DNA of 64,000 nt from Natronorubrum thiooxidans (lineage in GTDB: Archaea > Halobacteriota > Halobacteria > Halobacteriales > Natrialbaceae): assembly GCF_900156475.1 (NCBI RefSeq), contig NZ_FTNR01000014.1:50408-114407 (forward strand), given 5' to 3'. The position numbers were made by a program, and so were the translations under genes. The notes beneath the pieces were generated by a model that made no database searches, was not told where the DNA came from, and saw only the letters and a list, made by a program, of their open reading frames with translations. Shown here in pieces: positions 24,809 through 33,619 of the stretch (its first letter is position 1; each line of letters opens with the position of its first letter).

Positions 24809-25744
24809 ATGCACGACTCACTCACCGTCGCGGAGATTATGGTCACCGACGTCGTCACCGCTTCCCCGGACGCGAGTGCGACCGACGCCGCGACCCTGAT
24901 GCGTGACGAACACGTCAGTTCCGTCGTCGTCGTTCGCGACGACGCGCCCGTCGGCATCGTCACGGAAGGCGACTTCGCCACCCAACTCTGTGAACGAACT
25001 GATCTCGGGAGTCTCGAACTGGCCGACGTGATGTCGACACCACTCGAGACGATTCCGCCCGGGACAACCATCGTCGATGCCGTGAGCGTTCTCCGTGCCG
25101 AAGACGTCGAACACCTCCCGGTCGTCAGCGACGACGACGAATCGAGCACACTTGTCGGGATCCTCACGACGACGGAGCTTTCCTACTACGTCCCGCATCT
25201 GGCCCACCGAACGGGTGGTCTCAAGAGTCGACCGCCGCGACGGCAGGTTCGGACCGATACCCAGTACGAGCGCGACGACTGGACGTTCGAGTACCGCGGC
25301 GAGGATGAATCGACCGTTTCGGTCGGCGACGTCGCCCAGTTTTCGAAGACGCTCTCGGACGGTGACGTGGAATCGTTCGCCGAAATCACCGGCGATACGA
25401 ATCGCGTACATCTGGACGAAGCCTACGCCGCCGAGACCCGGTTTGGAAGGCGGATCGTCCACGGAATCCTCGCCAACGGCCTTATCAGCGCCGCACTCGC
25501 TCGACTGCCCGGGCTGACGATCTACCTCTCACAGGAGAGTACCTTCCTCGCACCGCTTTCGCTCGGCGACCACGTCACGGCTGTCTGTGAGGTCGTCGAC
25601 GACCTCGGCGGGTCAAAATACCGGATCGAGACGACCGTTACCGACGGCGACGGGACTGCCGTGCTCGAGGGCGATGCAGTCGTCCTCATCGACGACCTGC
25701 CGCCGGAGACAGCGCTCGACAGCGAGACGGCGACGGCCGACTGA
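24809..25744 (+). CDS. CBS-pair plus MaoC-like hydratase fusion
   Basis: A 311-residue fusion. Residues about 1-135 form two CBS repeats (VAEIMVTDVVTASPDASATD, LADVMSTPLETIPPGTTIVD), which usually sense adenosine nucleotides. Residues about 170-300 form a hotdog MaoC domain with the catalytic Asp and His of R-specific enoyl-CoA hydratases (FAEITGDTNRVHLDEAYA) and RIVHGILANGLISAALA. It may be an energy-state-controlled hydratase or thioester-binding protein. Monocistronic; the 121-bp gap upstream shows no gene. Confidence 0.9.
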   Translation: MHDSLTVAEIMVTDVVTASPDASATDAATLMRDEHVSSVVVVRDDAPVGIVTEGDFATQLCERTDLGSLELADVMSTPLETIPPGTTIVDAVSVLRAEDVEHLPVVSDDDESSTLVGILTTTELSYYVPHLAHRTGGLKSRPPRRQVRTDTQYERDDWTFEYRGEDESTVSVGDVAQFSKTLSDGDVESFAEITGDTNRVHLDEAYAAETRFGRRIVHGILANGLISAALARLPGLTIYLSQESTFLAPLSLGDHVTAVCEVVDDLGGSKYRIETTVTDGDGTAVLEGDAVVLIDDLPPETALDSETATAD

Positions 25745-25787
25745 TTCGGATCGTGCCCCAATCGTCGGTGGACACCTGCGTGTCGAG

Positions 25788-26750
25788 TTACTGTGAGCAG
25801 TCGCAGGCAGCCTCGAGTTTCTGTTCGCCGTCGTCCTGACGCTCCTGTGCGGTGATCGGATCGCCGGCCGCAGCCGCCCCAGCTCCGTCCTCGAAGGCCG
25901 CCGCCGCGGCCGTTAGACGCTCGTTCTGGCAGGTCGCCGTCTCGAAGTACGATACGAGGCCGCTCGGCGGGTCTTCGTCCCCCTCGAGCACGGCCGTCGC
26001 CGTCGCGAAGTCAGATTCGGCGTCGACGAACGCCATTTCCGCCTGGTTGTACCGTTCGTCCTCGAGGTGGGTCCGTCCCTGTTCGAGGTCCTCGTACCCC
26101 TCGAGCATCGACTCGAAGCCGTCCCCAAGCGTCGACAGCGAGCCCACGACGTCGCCAAGCGTCGCAATCCCATCCTCGAGTTCCGTGTAGTCGATCCGGG
26201 CGAGGTCCTCGAATCGCTCCTTCTCGAAGGCCGCGAAATCGGCCTCTGCCTCGCCGTATCGCGTCTGTGCCGTGTCGAGTCTCGCTGTTCGGTCGTCAAG
26301 GGTGTCGGTTGCGGCCTCGAGATCGCCGTCCTCGTTGATCGCCGCGGTGACGGTATCGACGTCGTCACCGAGCGTCTCGTCGGTGACCGTGTCGGTCACC
26401 ACGACCAGTCCCTCGAGGATGTCGGCATACGTCCGCAGCTCGTCGACTTCGGACTGGCGGTCCGCGTCTAGTTCGGCCGCTGCGGTCTCGAGACGATCTC
26501 GCGCGTCGTCGATCAGGCCGTTCGGCTCCGCGGGGTCGAAATCGATCGTTTCGGGGTCGTCGATGGAATCGTCGATTTGCAACGCGAGGGCCGCTTCGTT
26601 GAGTGTGCCCGTTGCGCGGTCGAGTGCCCGCTCGCCGGTACGGTCGGCGACGTCGCCACCTCCATCGCTGCCATCTCCGAGACACCCCGCGAGCGCGGTC
26701 AGCGTGCCGACGCCTGCGCCAGCACGAGCGAGATACTGCCGACGGTGCAT
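25788..26750 (-). CDS. Helical Tat lipoprotein, unknown function
   Basis: A 320-residue exported protein: MHRRQYLARAGAGVGTLTAL with lipobox AGCLGDG, then an acidic, alanine- and leucine-rich helical body with coiled-coil-like spacing (LETAAAELDADRQSEVDEL, LEGYEDLEQGRTHLEDERYN). A CxC near the C-terminus (ACDCSQ) is unusual. It would sit on the outer face of the membrane. No family function recognised. Confidence 0.75.
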   Translation of the reverse strand: MHRRQYLARAGAGVGTLTALAGCLGDGSDGGGDVADRTGERALDRATGTLNEAALALQIDDSIDDPETIDFDPAEPNGLIDDARDRLETAAAELDADRQSEVDELRTYADILEGLVVVTDTVTDETLGDDVDTVTAAINEDGDLEAATDTLDDRTARLDTAQTRYGEAEADFAAFEKERFEDLARIDYTELEDGIATLGDVVGSLSTLGDGFESMLEGYEDLEQGRTHLEDERYNQAEMAFVDAESDFATATAVLEGDEDPPSGLVSYFETATCQNERLTAAAAAFEDGAGAAAAGDPITAQERQDDGEQKLEAACDCSQ

Positions 26751-26833
26751 TGATACTCGAGTATACGTCTAGAAACGTATGAACGTAGTGGCACGGGGCG
26801 AACGAGTGATTCGAAACGGCACGGGTTGTGTCC

Positions 26834-28225
26834 TCAGAACGGACCCATTCCGCCCATCCCGCCGCCACCGCCGCCGCCTTGCTGTTGCATCTGTTTCATC
26901 ATCCGCTGCATCTCCTTTTCGGAGCCCATCCCCTGGAACTGCTTGATCGTCTTCTCCATCATCTTATACTGCTCGAGCAGTTCCCGGACCTTCTCCTCGC
27001 TGGTGCCCGAGCCACGGGCGATGCGTTCGATCTGGCTTGCGCCGATCGCTTTGGGGTACTCCTTTTCGGTGTCGGTCATCGAGTCCATGATGACGCTGAA
27101 CGTCCGCATCCGGTCCTGGGTAACGTCCATCGCGTCGTCAGGCAGCTGGTCTTTGATCCCGCCCCCGAAGCCGGGGATCATGTCCATGACCTGATCGAGC
27201 GGCCCCATGTTGTTCATCGCCTCCATCTGCTTTTGCATGTCATTGAGGGTGAACTGGCCCTGGAGCATGTCCTCGGGCTCCCAGTCGTCGTCTTCGATCT
27301 CGGTCTGCTCCATCGCGCGCTCGACGCGCTCTGCGAGCTGGCCGAGATCGCCCATGCCGAGCAGCCGGGAGATGAAGCCGTCGGGCTCGAAGCGCTCGAT
27401 GTCCTGGACCTCCTCGCCGGTTCCGAGGAACGCGATCGAGGAGTCGGTCTGATCGACGGCCGTCAGCGCGCCACCACCTTTCGCCGTCCCGTCGAGTTTC
27501 GTGATGACGACGCCATCGATGCCGATCGACTCGTCGAACTGGCTCGCCTGCTCTTTGGCACCCTGTCCGATCGCCGCGTCCAACACGAGCAACGAGGTGT
27601 CGGGCTCGACGACGCCCTCGATCTGCTCGATCTCGTCGATCAGATCCTCCTCCAAGGCGTGCCGTCCCGCCGTGTCCACGATGTGGACGTCGGCCTCGCT
27701 GGTCTCCTCGAGGCCTTTCCGGGCGATTTCGACGGGGTCCTCGCTGTCGGGGTTGCCGTAGTAGTCGACCTCGGCGCGGCCGGCCATCTGCTGGGCCTGC
27801 TCGTATGCACCGGGCCGGAACGTGTCCGTCTGGATCACAGCGGGGCGCAGCCCCTTCGTCGAGAACCACCAGGCCATCTTCGCGGCGGAGGTCGTCTTCC
27901 CCGACCCCTGCAGCCCAGCCAGCAGGATGGTCTGTTCCTCGAGTGGTAACTCGGTCGACTCACCGATGAGGCCGACCAGTTCCTCGTAGACGATGCGGAG
28001 AACGAAATCCCGTGCCGGCGTGCCGGCCGGCGGTTCTTCCTCGAGTGCGCGTTCTTTGATGTTGTCCGACAGCTCCATCACGAGCGAGACGTCGACGTCG
28101 GCCGAAAGCAAGGAGCGCTGGATCTCCTTGACGATCTCCTCGATGTCTTCCTCGCTGATGCGTGACTTCCCGCGAAGTTTATCCAAAGTGCCCCGCAGAG
28201 AACTGCCGAGATCGTCGAGTACCAT
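26834..28225 (-). CDS. ffh: Signal recognition particle 54 kDa protein
   Basis: SRP54 GTPase of 463 residues. N domain 1-95; G domain with P-loop [17 protein letters not shown] (about residue 103), [16 protein letters not shown] and [14 protein letters not shown] domain 300-440 rich in methionine ([17 protein letters not shown]), ending in a Gly/Met tail. It binds 7S RNA and signal sequences and docks to FtsY, encoded at 48115. A TATA-like CCTTTAA about 28 bp upstream (near 28253) supports the start. Confidence 0.97.
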   Translation of the reverse strand: MVLDDLGSSLRGTLDKLRGKSRISEEDIEEIVKEIQRSLLSADVDVSLVMELSDNIKERALEEEPPAGTPARDFVLRIVYEELVGLIGESTELPLEEQTILLAGLQGSGKTTSAAKMAWWFSTKGLRPAVIQTDTFRPGAYEQAQQMAGRAEVDYYGNPDSEDPVEIARKGLEETSEADVHIVDTAGRHALEEDLIDEIEQIEGVVEPDTSLLVLDAAIGQGAKEQASQFDESIGIDGVVITKLDGTAKGGGALTAVDQTDSSIAFLGTGEEVQDIERFEPDGFISRLLGMGDLGQLAERVERAMEQTEIEDDDWEPEDMLQGQFTLNDMQKQMEAMNNMGPLDQVMDMIPGFGGGIKDQLPDDAMDVTQDRMRTFSVIMDSMTDTEKEYPKAIGASQIERIARGSGTSEEKVRELLEQYKMMEKTIKQFQGMGSEKEMQRMMKQMQQQGGGGGGGMGGMGPF

Positions 28226-28346
28226 TTGCTCGATGTACGGGACGACGTCGTTAAAGGCTTTTTCTACTGTTCACCCCTCGACGGCGCGAGGCGACCGCCG
28301 GGACAGCGCCGGAGCGTATTTCAACCGACCGTGACAACGTCTCCGT

Positions 28347-28568
28347 ATGACCACCGACGCGGACGTCGATCCGTCCGAGTACGACGCACTCGAGGACGCG
28401 GACGTGACGATGCGAGAGAACGATCACGGTCTCCACATTGCCGACGACGAGGTGACCGGCGTCTCGAGTCAGGGACAGACGCCCGAGGAAGCCCTCGCGA
28501 ACCTCGCCGCCGCAGTCGAATCCTATACCGAGGCGACCGACGACGATCCAGGCGACGACTGGCTCTGA
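28347..28568 (+). CDS. HicB-like protein without HicA partner
   Basis: A 73-residue acidic protein with the partial-RNaseH-like HicB core (DHGLHIADDEVTGVSSQGQT, PEEALANLAAAVESY). HicB normally neutralises the small double-stranded RNA-binding toxin HicA, encoded adjacent. No hicA-like frame (about 60-90 residues with a GSHH motif) exists on either side. A TATA-like GTATTTCAA about 28 bp before the ATG suggests an independent transcript. It may be a stand-alone regulator or chaperone. Confidence 0.75.
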   Translation: MTTDADVDPSEYDALEDADVTMRENDHGLHIADDEVTGVSSQGQTPEEALANLAAAVESYTEATDDDPGDDWL

Positions 28569-28575
28569 GAGCCGA

Positions 28576-29379
28576 TCACTCCTCGTCGACCGGCCCCGTC
28601 TCGATCGCCCCGTCGTTTGCCAGCCACTCCGTCAGGCTCCCTTCGTAAAAGTGGACGTCCTCGTAGCCAAGCGCCCGGAGGACGACGTAGGTGTGGCTGA
28701 TCCGGCGGGCCGTGTTACAGTAGAGAACGATTTCGCGGTCGGGCGTGATGCCGTCGTCGGCGAGCAACGCCTCGAGTTCAGCCTCGGACTTTAGCCGACG
28801 CGTCTCGTCGTCGACGGCCTCCCGCCAGTCGAAGCGGACCGCCCCGGGTAGGCGGGCTTCCTCGAACTCGTGTTTATCGCGCGTATCCACGAACAGCGAA
28901 CCGCGCTCGAGGGCGTCTTCGACGGCATCGAAGCCGATCAGCGGACTCTCCCCGCGCGTGAGCGGGTCAGGGTCGTAGCTCGTTGGCTCGAGTTCGGGGG
29001 TGTCGCTTGTCGTCTCGTACGCGCGGTTCCAGGCGCTGTAGTCACCATCGAGCAGGCGGACGTCGTCGTGGCCGTACTCGAGGGCGGTGAGTACGAATCT
29101 GGCGGCGAAGACGCCGTGGGTGTCGTCGTAGACGACGACCGTGTCGTCGGGAGCGATCCCGACATCCGAGAGCAGGGCTGCGAAGGCGTCGGCACCTGGA
29201 AGCGTCCCGCGATCGACGTCGCTTTCGTCGCGGTAGCGATCGAAGGGGACACTCACGGCACCGGGAATGTGCCCGATACCGTCGTACTCCCAGGCGTCTC
29301 TGACGTCGACGATGCGAAGCTGTGGGTCCTCGAGATGTGTCGCGAGCCAGTCGGGGGCAACGACGACGGATTCGTCCAT
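28576..29379 (-). CDS. Rhodanese-type sulfurtransferase
   Basis: A 267-residue tandem-rhodanese protein, first domain inactive, second with the active-site loop VLYCNTARRISHT (Cys about residue 231). It transfers sulfur from thiosulfate or mercaptopyruvate to an acceptor. It starts with VVAPDWLATHL and carries the interdomain CDC25-like DTRDKHEFEEARLPGA. It is divergent from a second rhodanese gene 285 bp away; the gap shows no gene. Confidence 0.9.
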   Translation of the reverse strand: MDESVVVAPDWLATHLEDPQLRIVDVRDAWEYDGIGHIPGAVSVPFDRYRDESDVDRGTLPGADAFAALLSDVGIAPDDTVVVYDDTHGVFAARFVLTALEYGHDDVRLLDGDYSAWNRAYETTSDTPELEPTSYDPDPLTRGESPLIGFDAVEDALERGSLFVDTRDKHEFEEARLPGAVRFDWREAVDDETRRLKSEAELEALLADDGITPDREIVLYCNTARRISHTYVVLRALGYEDVHFYEGSLTEWLANDGAIETGPVDEE

Positions 29380-29663
29380 TGGATGACGAATTCGTGAGCC
29401 TGCCTGGAGAACACACCGGTCCCGGCATCACTCCCCGTGGTACCGAGTTCCCGGCAACAAACTCCGCATTGTGGCGACGTGTCGGGACACTGAGAGTCGA
29501 CAAATGTCGGCTGTGCATCCGTTTTGCCGGTCGGCATACGCCATGCTGGATCGCGTTATCTCCGCTCGCGAAACATAGCGGCAACAGTCACCGGAACGAT
29601 TGACCGGCGTCCGAATTGACCGGTTGGAATGGCCCTATGACCCTGGCAGCCGTTGGATCGTGT

Positions 29664-30527
29664 ATGGCAACAGACTACGCCAACGACGTACTCGTCACCG
29701 CCGACTGGGTCGAAGACCATCTCGAGGAGTTCCAGGCCGACGATCCAGCGTATCGACTCGTCGAAGTCGACGTCGACACGGAAGCCTACGAGGAGGCCCA
29801 CGCCCCCGGCGCGGTTGGGTTCAACTGGGAAACCCAGCTGCAAGACCAGACGACGCGAGACGTCCTCACCAAGGAAGACTTCGAGGACCTGCTCGGGAGT
29901 CACGGCATCAGCGAGGACTCGACGGTCGTCCTCTACGGCGACAACGCCAACTGGTTCGCCGCCTACACCTACTGGCAGTTCAAGTACTACGGCCACGACG
30001 AGGTCTATCTGCTCGATGGTGGCCGCGAGTACTGGCTCGAACACGACTACCCGACGACCGACGAGGAACCCGAGTTCTCGGCCGTCGAGTACGACGCCGC
30101 CGGCCCACGCGAGAGCATCCGTGCTTACCGTGAGGACGTCGAGAAGGCAATCGATCGCGGCGTCCCACTCGTCGACGTTCGCTCGCCCGAAGAGTACAGC
30201 GGCGAGATTCTCGCCCCGCCAGGCCTCCAGGAGACCGCCCAGCGCGGCGGCCACATTCCCGGCGCGAAGAACATCTCGTGGGCCGCCGTGACCGACGACG
30301 ACGGCATCTTCAAGTCCCGTGAGGAACTCGAGGAACTCTACGCTGAGGAGGGCATCGACGGCGACGAGACGACCGTCGCCTACTGCCGCATCGGCGAGCG
30401 CTCGTCGGTCGCCTGGTTCGCCCTGCACGAACTGCTCGGCTACGAGGACACCGTCAACTACGACGGCTCCTGGACCGAGTGGGGGAACCTCGTCAACGCG
30501 CCGATTGAGACAGGCGAGGGCGAGTGA
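29664..30527 (+). CDS. Rhodanese-type sulfurtransferase
   Basis: A 287-residue two-domain thiosulfate sulfurtransferase. The catalytic loop is AYCRIGERSSVAW (Cys about residue 237), and the sequence includes VDVRSPEEYSGEILAP and HIPGAKNISWA. CRxGxRS(S) loops are typical of TssA/SseA-type thiosulfate enzymes. I start at the ATG at 29664 (MATDYANDVLV), because a 16-residue upstream extension has no family match. It pairs with the divergent paralogue at 28576; the two differ in the active loop, suggesting different sulfur donors. Confidence 0.9.
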   Translation: MATDYANDVLVTADWVEDHLEEFQADDPAYRLVEVDVDTEAYEEAHAPGAVGFNWETQLQDQTTRDVLTKEDFEDLLGSHGISEDSTVVLYGDNANWFAAYTYWQFKYYGHDEVYLLDGGREYWLEHDYPTTDEEPEFSAVEYDAAGPRESIRAYREDVEKAIDRGVPLVDVRSPEEYSGEILAPPGLQETAQRGGHIPGAKNISWAAVTDDDGIFKSREELEELYAEEGIDGDETTVAYCRIGERSSVAWFALHELLGYEDTVNYDGSWTEWGNLVNAPIETGEGE

Positions 30528-30555
30528 GCAAAGCGACCGAGGCCTCGAAAAGCGA

Positions 30556-30659
30556 GCGGGTGTAGCCCGCGAGCAAGGCGAGGGCGACGACTGAAAGGAG
30601 TCGCCCTCGAGGCGAAACGGCAAACGGAGTGAGCCGTAGAGCAAGGCGAGGCCGACGAC
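30556..30659. repeat. Direct repeat and hairpins after the sulfurtransferase gene
   Basis: Two near-identical 21-nt blocks (gagcaaggcgaggscgacgac; one mismatch) lie at 30571-30591 and 30639-30659. Hairpins are GCGGG-TGTAG-CCCGC (30556-30570), GAGGGCGAC/GTCGCCCTC (30580-30588 with 30600-30608) and ACGGC/GCCGT (30617-30637). The 207-bp gap between convergent genes is nearly filled by this structure, so it probably forms a bidirectional 3'-end region. Confidence 0.65.
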
Positions 30660-30734
30660 GCAACCGAGCGCCTGCAAGCAGTGCCATCACCCTTCGTTTT
30701 TGGATAGTCGTACTCGAGCGACGCGCAGGCCCGA

Positions 30735-31172
30735 CTACTTCGAAAAGATGCTATCGGCCGTCGCCGCGCCCACGATGCTGAACACCGAGCCGACGCTGAC
30801 GGCTTTGAACGTGACCAACAACCCGTCGGCGCTCAGTTGGTCGGTCTCGAGAAACGTGTCGGGAGCGTCGAACAGGAGCGCGAGGATGAGCACCGCCCCG
30901 AACGAGACACACAGCAGCGAAATGAACCTGATGGGGATGCCAGCAACCTCTCGCTCGACGTCCGGATCACGTGTCGTATCGGCCTTATACAGGGCCGCAT
31001 AGCCGATCGCGGCGACGACGCAGATCGTCGCCGTTGCGTGAAAAAGACTCATATTCTCTGCGAGCACCCAGACCTCCTCGGTCACGACGAACGGCCCCGC
31101 AAGCAGGAAGCCACCGACAATCTGCTGTGCAGAATCGGCCGGTCGGAACCGCTGTGGACGGCGGAATTTCAT
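30735..31172 (-). CDS. DUF2391/TIGR02587-type integral membrane protein
   Basis: A 145-residue membrane protein with four hydrophobic segments (about 16-35, 43-62, 82-103, 118-140). The N-terminal pattern RPADSAQQIVGGFLLAGPFV and the TVGSVFSIVGAATADSIF-like end fit the haloarchaeal DUF2391 family. Function unknown. Confidence 0.7.
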   Translation of the reverse strand: MKFRRPQRFRPADSAQQIVGGFLLAGPFVVTEEVWVLAENMSLFHATATICVVAAIGYAALYKADTTRDPDVEREVAGIPIRFISLLCVSFGAVLILALLFDAPDTFLETDQLSADGLLVTFKAVSVGSVFSIVGAATADSIFSK

Positions 31173-31237
31173 GCTGAGGGGTATCCATCCGCCGGTGAAA
31201 TAACGACCGGTACTGACGATACCAGCGACGAACGACG

Positions 31238-32434
31238 CTACTCGGCGATGTTGTCCGACGCGACGTCACTCGGCGAGACGACCTCGAGTTCGCCCTCGGA
31301 CTCGAGTTCCGAGATCTTCGAGACGGCCGCCTCGAAGGCCGTGAGCGTGCCACCATCCAGAGTCTCGTAGGACAGCGACGTGATCGTGTTGTATTCGGCG
31401 GTCAGGTCCAGCAGCGTGGTCACCTCGTCGGCGTCCGGGCTAGCGGCCCGCGGTGCAAGCGCCGCGTTGGTGAGGTAGCCGTGGCCCGCAAAGCCGCCGA
31501 CGAAGCCGAGGTCGTGGTACTCGTCGACGAGCTCGAGTGCAGACTCGTCGTAGCCGTCGAGTGGGTAGGAAAAGTAGGCGCTGTCGAAGCCGTGGTCGTC
31601 GAGCCACGAGACGGCGCTGCTGAGCTGCTCTTCCTGTCCAGACACATCCCGGTCCGTAAGCGGGGCGTTGTCAGCACCCTGACTGCCGATCGTCCACCCG
31701 TCGTCTTGCAAGGACTCGAGGTCGTCCACCGAGAGTCGATCCTCGCCATCCACGTAGTCGGTGTTGACGAACACCGTCGCGGGGTAGTCGTGTTCCGCGA
31801 GGATCGAGGCCGCTTCGCTCGCGACCGTCTCGTGGCCGCCGGGGAACTGCAACAGGACGCGACCGGTGTCGGGGCGACCGACGAGGCGATAGTCGTCACA
31901 CCACAACGAGAGTTCGCGGTCGCCGGCCCAGACGGAGATTTTGGTGTGGGCGACCGAACTCAGGTCGGGTTCGCCGACCCGTTCGATGACCCCGAGATCA
32001 CGGTGGACGAACGGCCCGTCCGCGTTGACTGCACACCGAAGCAACAGTCGGTCACCGTCGGTGTCCGTGAGCTGGACGGTCGGGTTGACCGTGTGGTCGC
32101 TCGCGAATGCCAACGCAGGATAGCCATCCGAGAGATTTCGTGGCGTTTCGAACTCCCGTTTGATCATAATACGCTCGTCGGACTCGGCGGCCTCCATCCG
32201 AGCGGACTGAGAGCCGACGTACATCCGCTCTTGATCGGCAGTGAGCGAGCCTTCCATCACCGTCCACTGCGAGAGATCCTCGAACTCGTCGAACGAGCCC
32301 AGTTCTTCATCGACCGCGTCCGACGACCCGTCGTCGCCATCACCGTCTTCGCCCGCGGTTTCCGAATCACTCAATGCAGAACAGCCAGCCACCATCGCCG
32401 CAGCGGCCGTCGTGAGATACACACGTCGTTTCAT
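31238..32434 (-). CDS. Polysaccharide deacetylase-like lipoprotein, degenerate active site
   Basis: A 398-residue lipoprotein (MKRRVYLTTAAAAMVAGCSA). Residues 45-170 form a jelly-roll-like domain (FEDLSQWTVMEGSLTADQER) and 185-340 a NodB-like barrel. The usual TFDDG metal motif reads LQFPGGHET, and the HSxxH motif reads IGSQGADNAPL, so the metal ligands are absent. The third motif (YFSYPLDGYD) is still recognisable. It is probably a carbohydrate-binding, non-catalytic surface protein. ATG at 32434 chosen because it gives the lipoprotein leader. Confidence 0.82.
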   Translation of the reverse strand: MKRRVYLTTAAAAMVAGCSALSDSETAGEDGDGDDGSSDAVDEELGSFDEFEDLSQWTVMEGSLTADQERMYVGSQSARMEAAESDERIMIKREFETPRNLSDGYPALAFASDHTVNPTVQLTDTDGDRLLLRCAVNADGPFVHRDLGVIERVGEPDLSSVAHTKISVWAGDRELSLWCDDYRLVGRPDTGRVLLQFPGGHETVASEAASILAEHDYPATVFVNTDYVDGEDRLSVDDLESLQDDGWTIGSQGADNAPLTDRDVSGQEEQLSSAVSWLDDHGFDSAYFSYPLDGYDESALELVDEYHDLGFVGGFAGHGYLTNAALAPRAASPDADEVTTLLDLTAEYNTITSLSYETLDGGTLTAFEAAVSKISELESEGELEVVSPSDVASDNIAE

Positions 32435-32613
32435 TCCGATCGATAGCACTCGGCTTACGGTGATTGTTATGCTCTATTGACGGTTCTCCTCGAGTGGGTA
32501 ACCGGGGCCTATCCACAAGCGTATTGACAGGCTAGTATCCTGCCCCACGTCTCCTCGGAAACGAAGCTGCTCGTCGCGACAGACCTAACTCGAGGCCGGC
32601 CGAAGAACCCGAT

Positions 32614-33249
32614 ATGACCGATTCCGAGGCGTTCGTCGAGGCTGTACGGGACGACAACCAGACTGCACTTTCACGACTCGGATCCTCGAAGTCGCTGTAT
32701 GCCGACACTGGCGGCGATATCGACACCGAACCCGTCCTCCGGGCGACCGCCAACGCCGAACACGCAGCCTGGCAGACGTTCGCACAGTGGGCCGACAGCG
32801 ACGACCACGACGGCGCTCGCGACGTCTTCGACACCACGGCAACGGAGGAACGAGGCCACTACGAGACCGTCCTCGACCACCTCGGCGTTGAGGAGTACGA
32901 CCCAAGCGACGTGCCAAACCTCCACGAGTACCTGCGTGGCCTTGAGTCGACGGTCGAGCGCACCGGGGCCTTTATTGGCCGCATCCTCGCGAGCAAGCGC
33001 TCGAAAGAACAGGTCGTCGGCTACTTCGTCGGCGACGCCGACCCCCAGACAGCCGGCGTCTTCCGGGAGTTCGGCACGGAGCTAGACGACCAACTCGAGC
33101 GCGCGGGGGACCTCCTCGAAGACGTCTGTGAGACCGACGACGACTACGAGCGCGCGCAGACGGCCGCGGCGGGCGCGATCGAGGCCGCCTACGACGAGTA
33201 CGTCGCGAACCTCGAGGCGATGGGCGCGAATCCGAAACCCGTCTGCTGA
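32614..33249 (+). CDS. Rubrerythrin/ferritin-like protein
   Basis: A 211-residue helical protein with two helix pairs bearing acidic/His metal-ligand patterns: TANAEHAAWQTFAQWA and TEERGHYETVLDHLG in the first half; EFGTELDDQLERA and IEAAYDEYVANLEAM in the second. This is the ferritin-like fold of haloarchaeal rubrerythrin-family proteins, which lack the rubredoxin domain. Likely a diiron protein in oxidative stress or iron handling. Upstream 33 bases hold a pyrimidine-rich stretch only. Confidence 0.8.
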   Translation: MTDSEAFVEAVRDDNQTALSRLGSSKSLYADTGGDIDTEPVLRATANAEHAAWQTFAQWADSDDHDGARDVFDTTATEERGHYETVLDHLGVEEYDPSDVPNLHEYLRGLESTVERTGAFIGRILASKRSKEQVVGYFVGDADPQTAGVFREFGTELDDQLERAGDLLEDVCETDDDYERAQTAAAGAIEAAYDEYVANLEAMGANPKPVC

Positions 33250-33276
33250 TCGGGTCGACTCCGTTTTCCCGAGTTA

Positions 33277-33549
33277 CTAGACGCCCTCGACTGTCTCGCG
33301 GAACGCCCGAACCGACTCGAGAGCGTCCTCGACGTGGGTCGCGACGTCGCCACCCGCGTCGTCCGCGACCTCGGTGAGGATGTGTTCGTGGCGAGCAAGC
33401 GTGCCGTGGTCCGGCCCGCGATCGGCCTCGGCCAACGTTGCAAGCTGATCCGACTGCTTTTCGAGGCGGTCGCGGACGTCGTCCTCGGCCGCGGCGTCGG
33501 CGGCGTCCTGTAGTGTTTCGGCGGCGTCTGCAAGGTTTTCTCGAGCCAT
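33277..33549 (-). CDS. Small helical haloarchaeal protein
   Basis: A 90-residue acidic helical protein (MARENLADAAETLQDAADA...) with a central H-rich turn (DHGTLARHEHILTEVAD). Such short heptad-patterned proteins are conserved in haloarchaea (a DUF-type family). It converges with the ferritin-like gene 27 bp away; co-function is not established. Confidence 0.7.
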   Translation of the reverse strand: MARENLADAAETLQDAADAAAEDDVRDRLEKQSDQLATLAEADRGPDHGTLARHEHILTEVADDAGGDVATHVEDALESVRAFRETVEGV

Positions 33550-33619
33550 ACGTGACGTTCACCAGCCGATGATAAAACGATTTCACACATGGTAGAACGA
33601 GCCGAGACAGCAGACCGTC

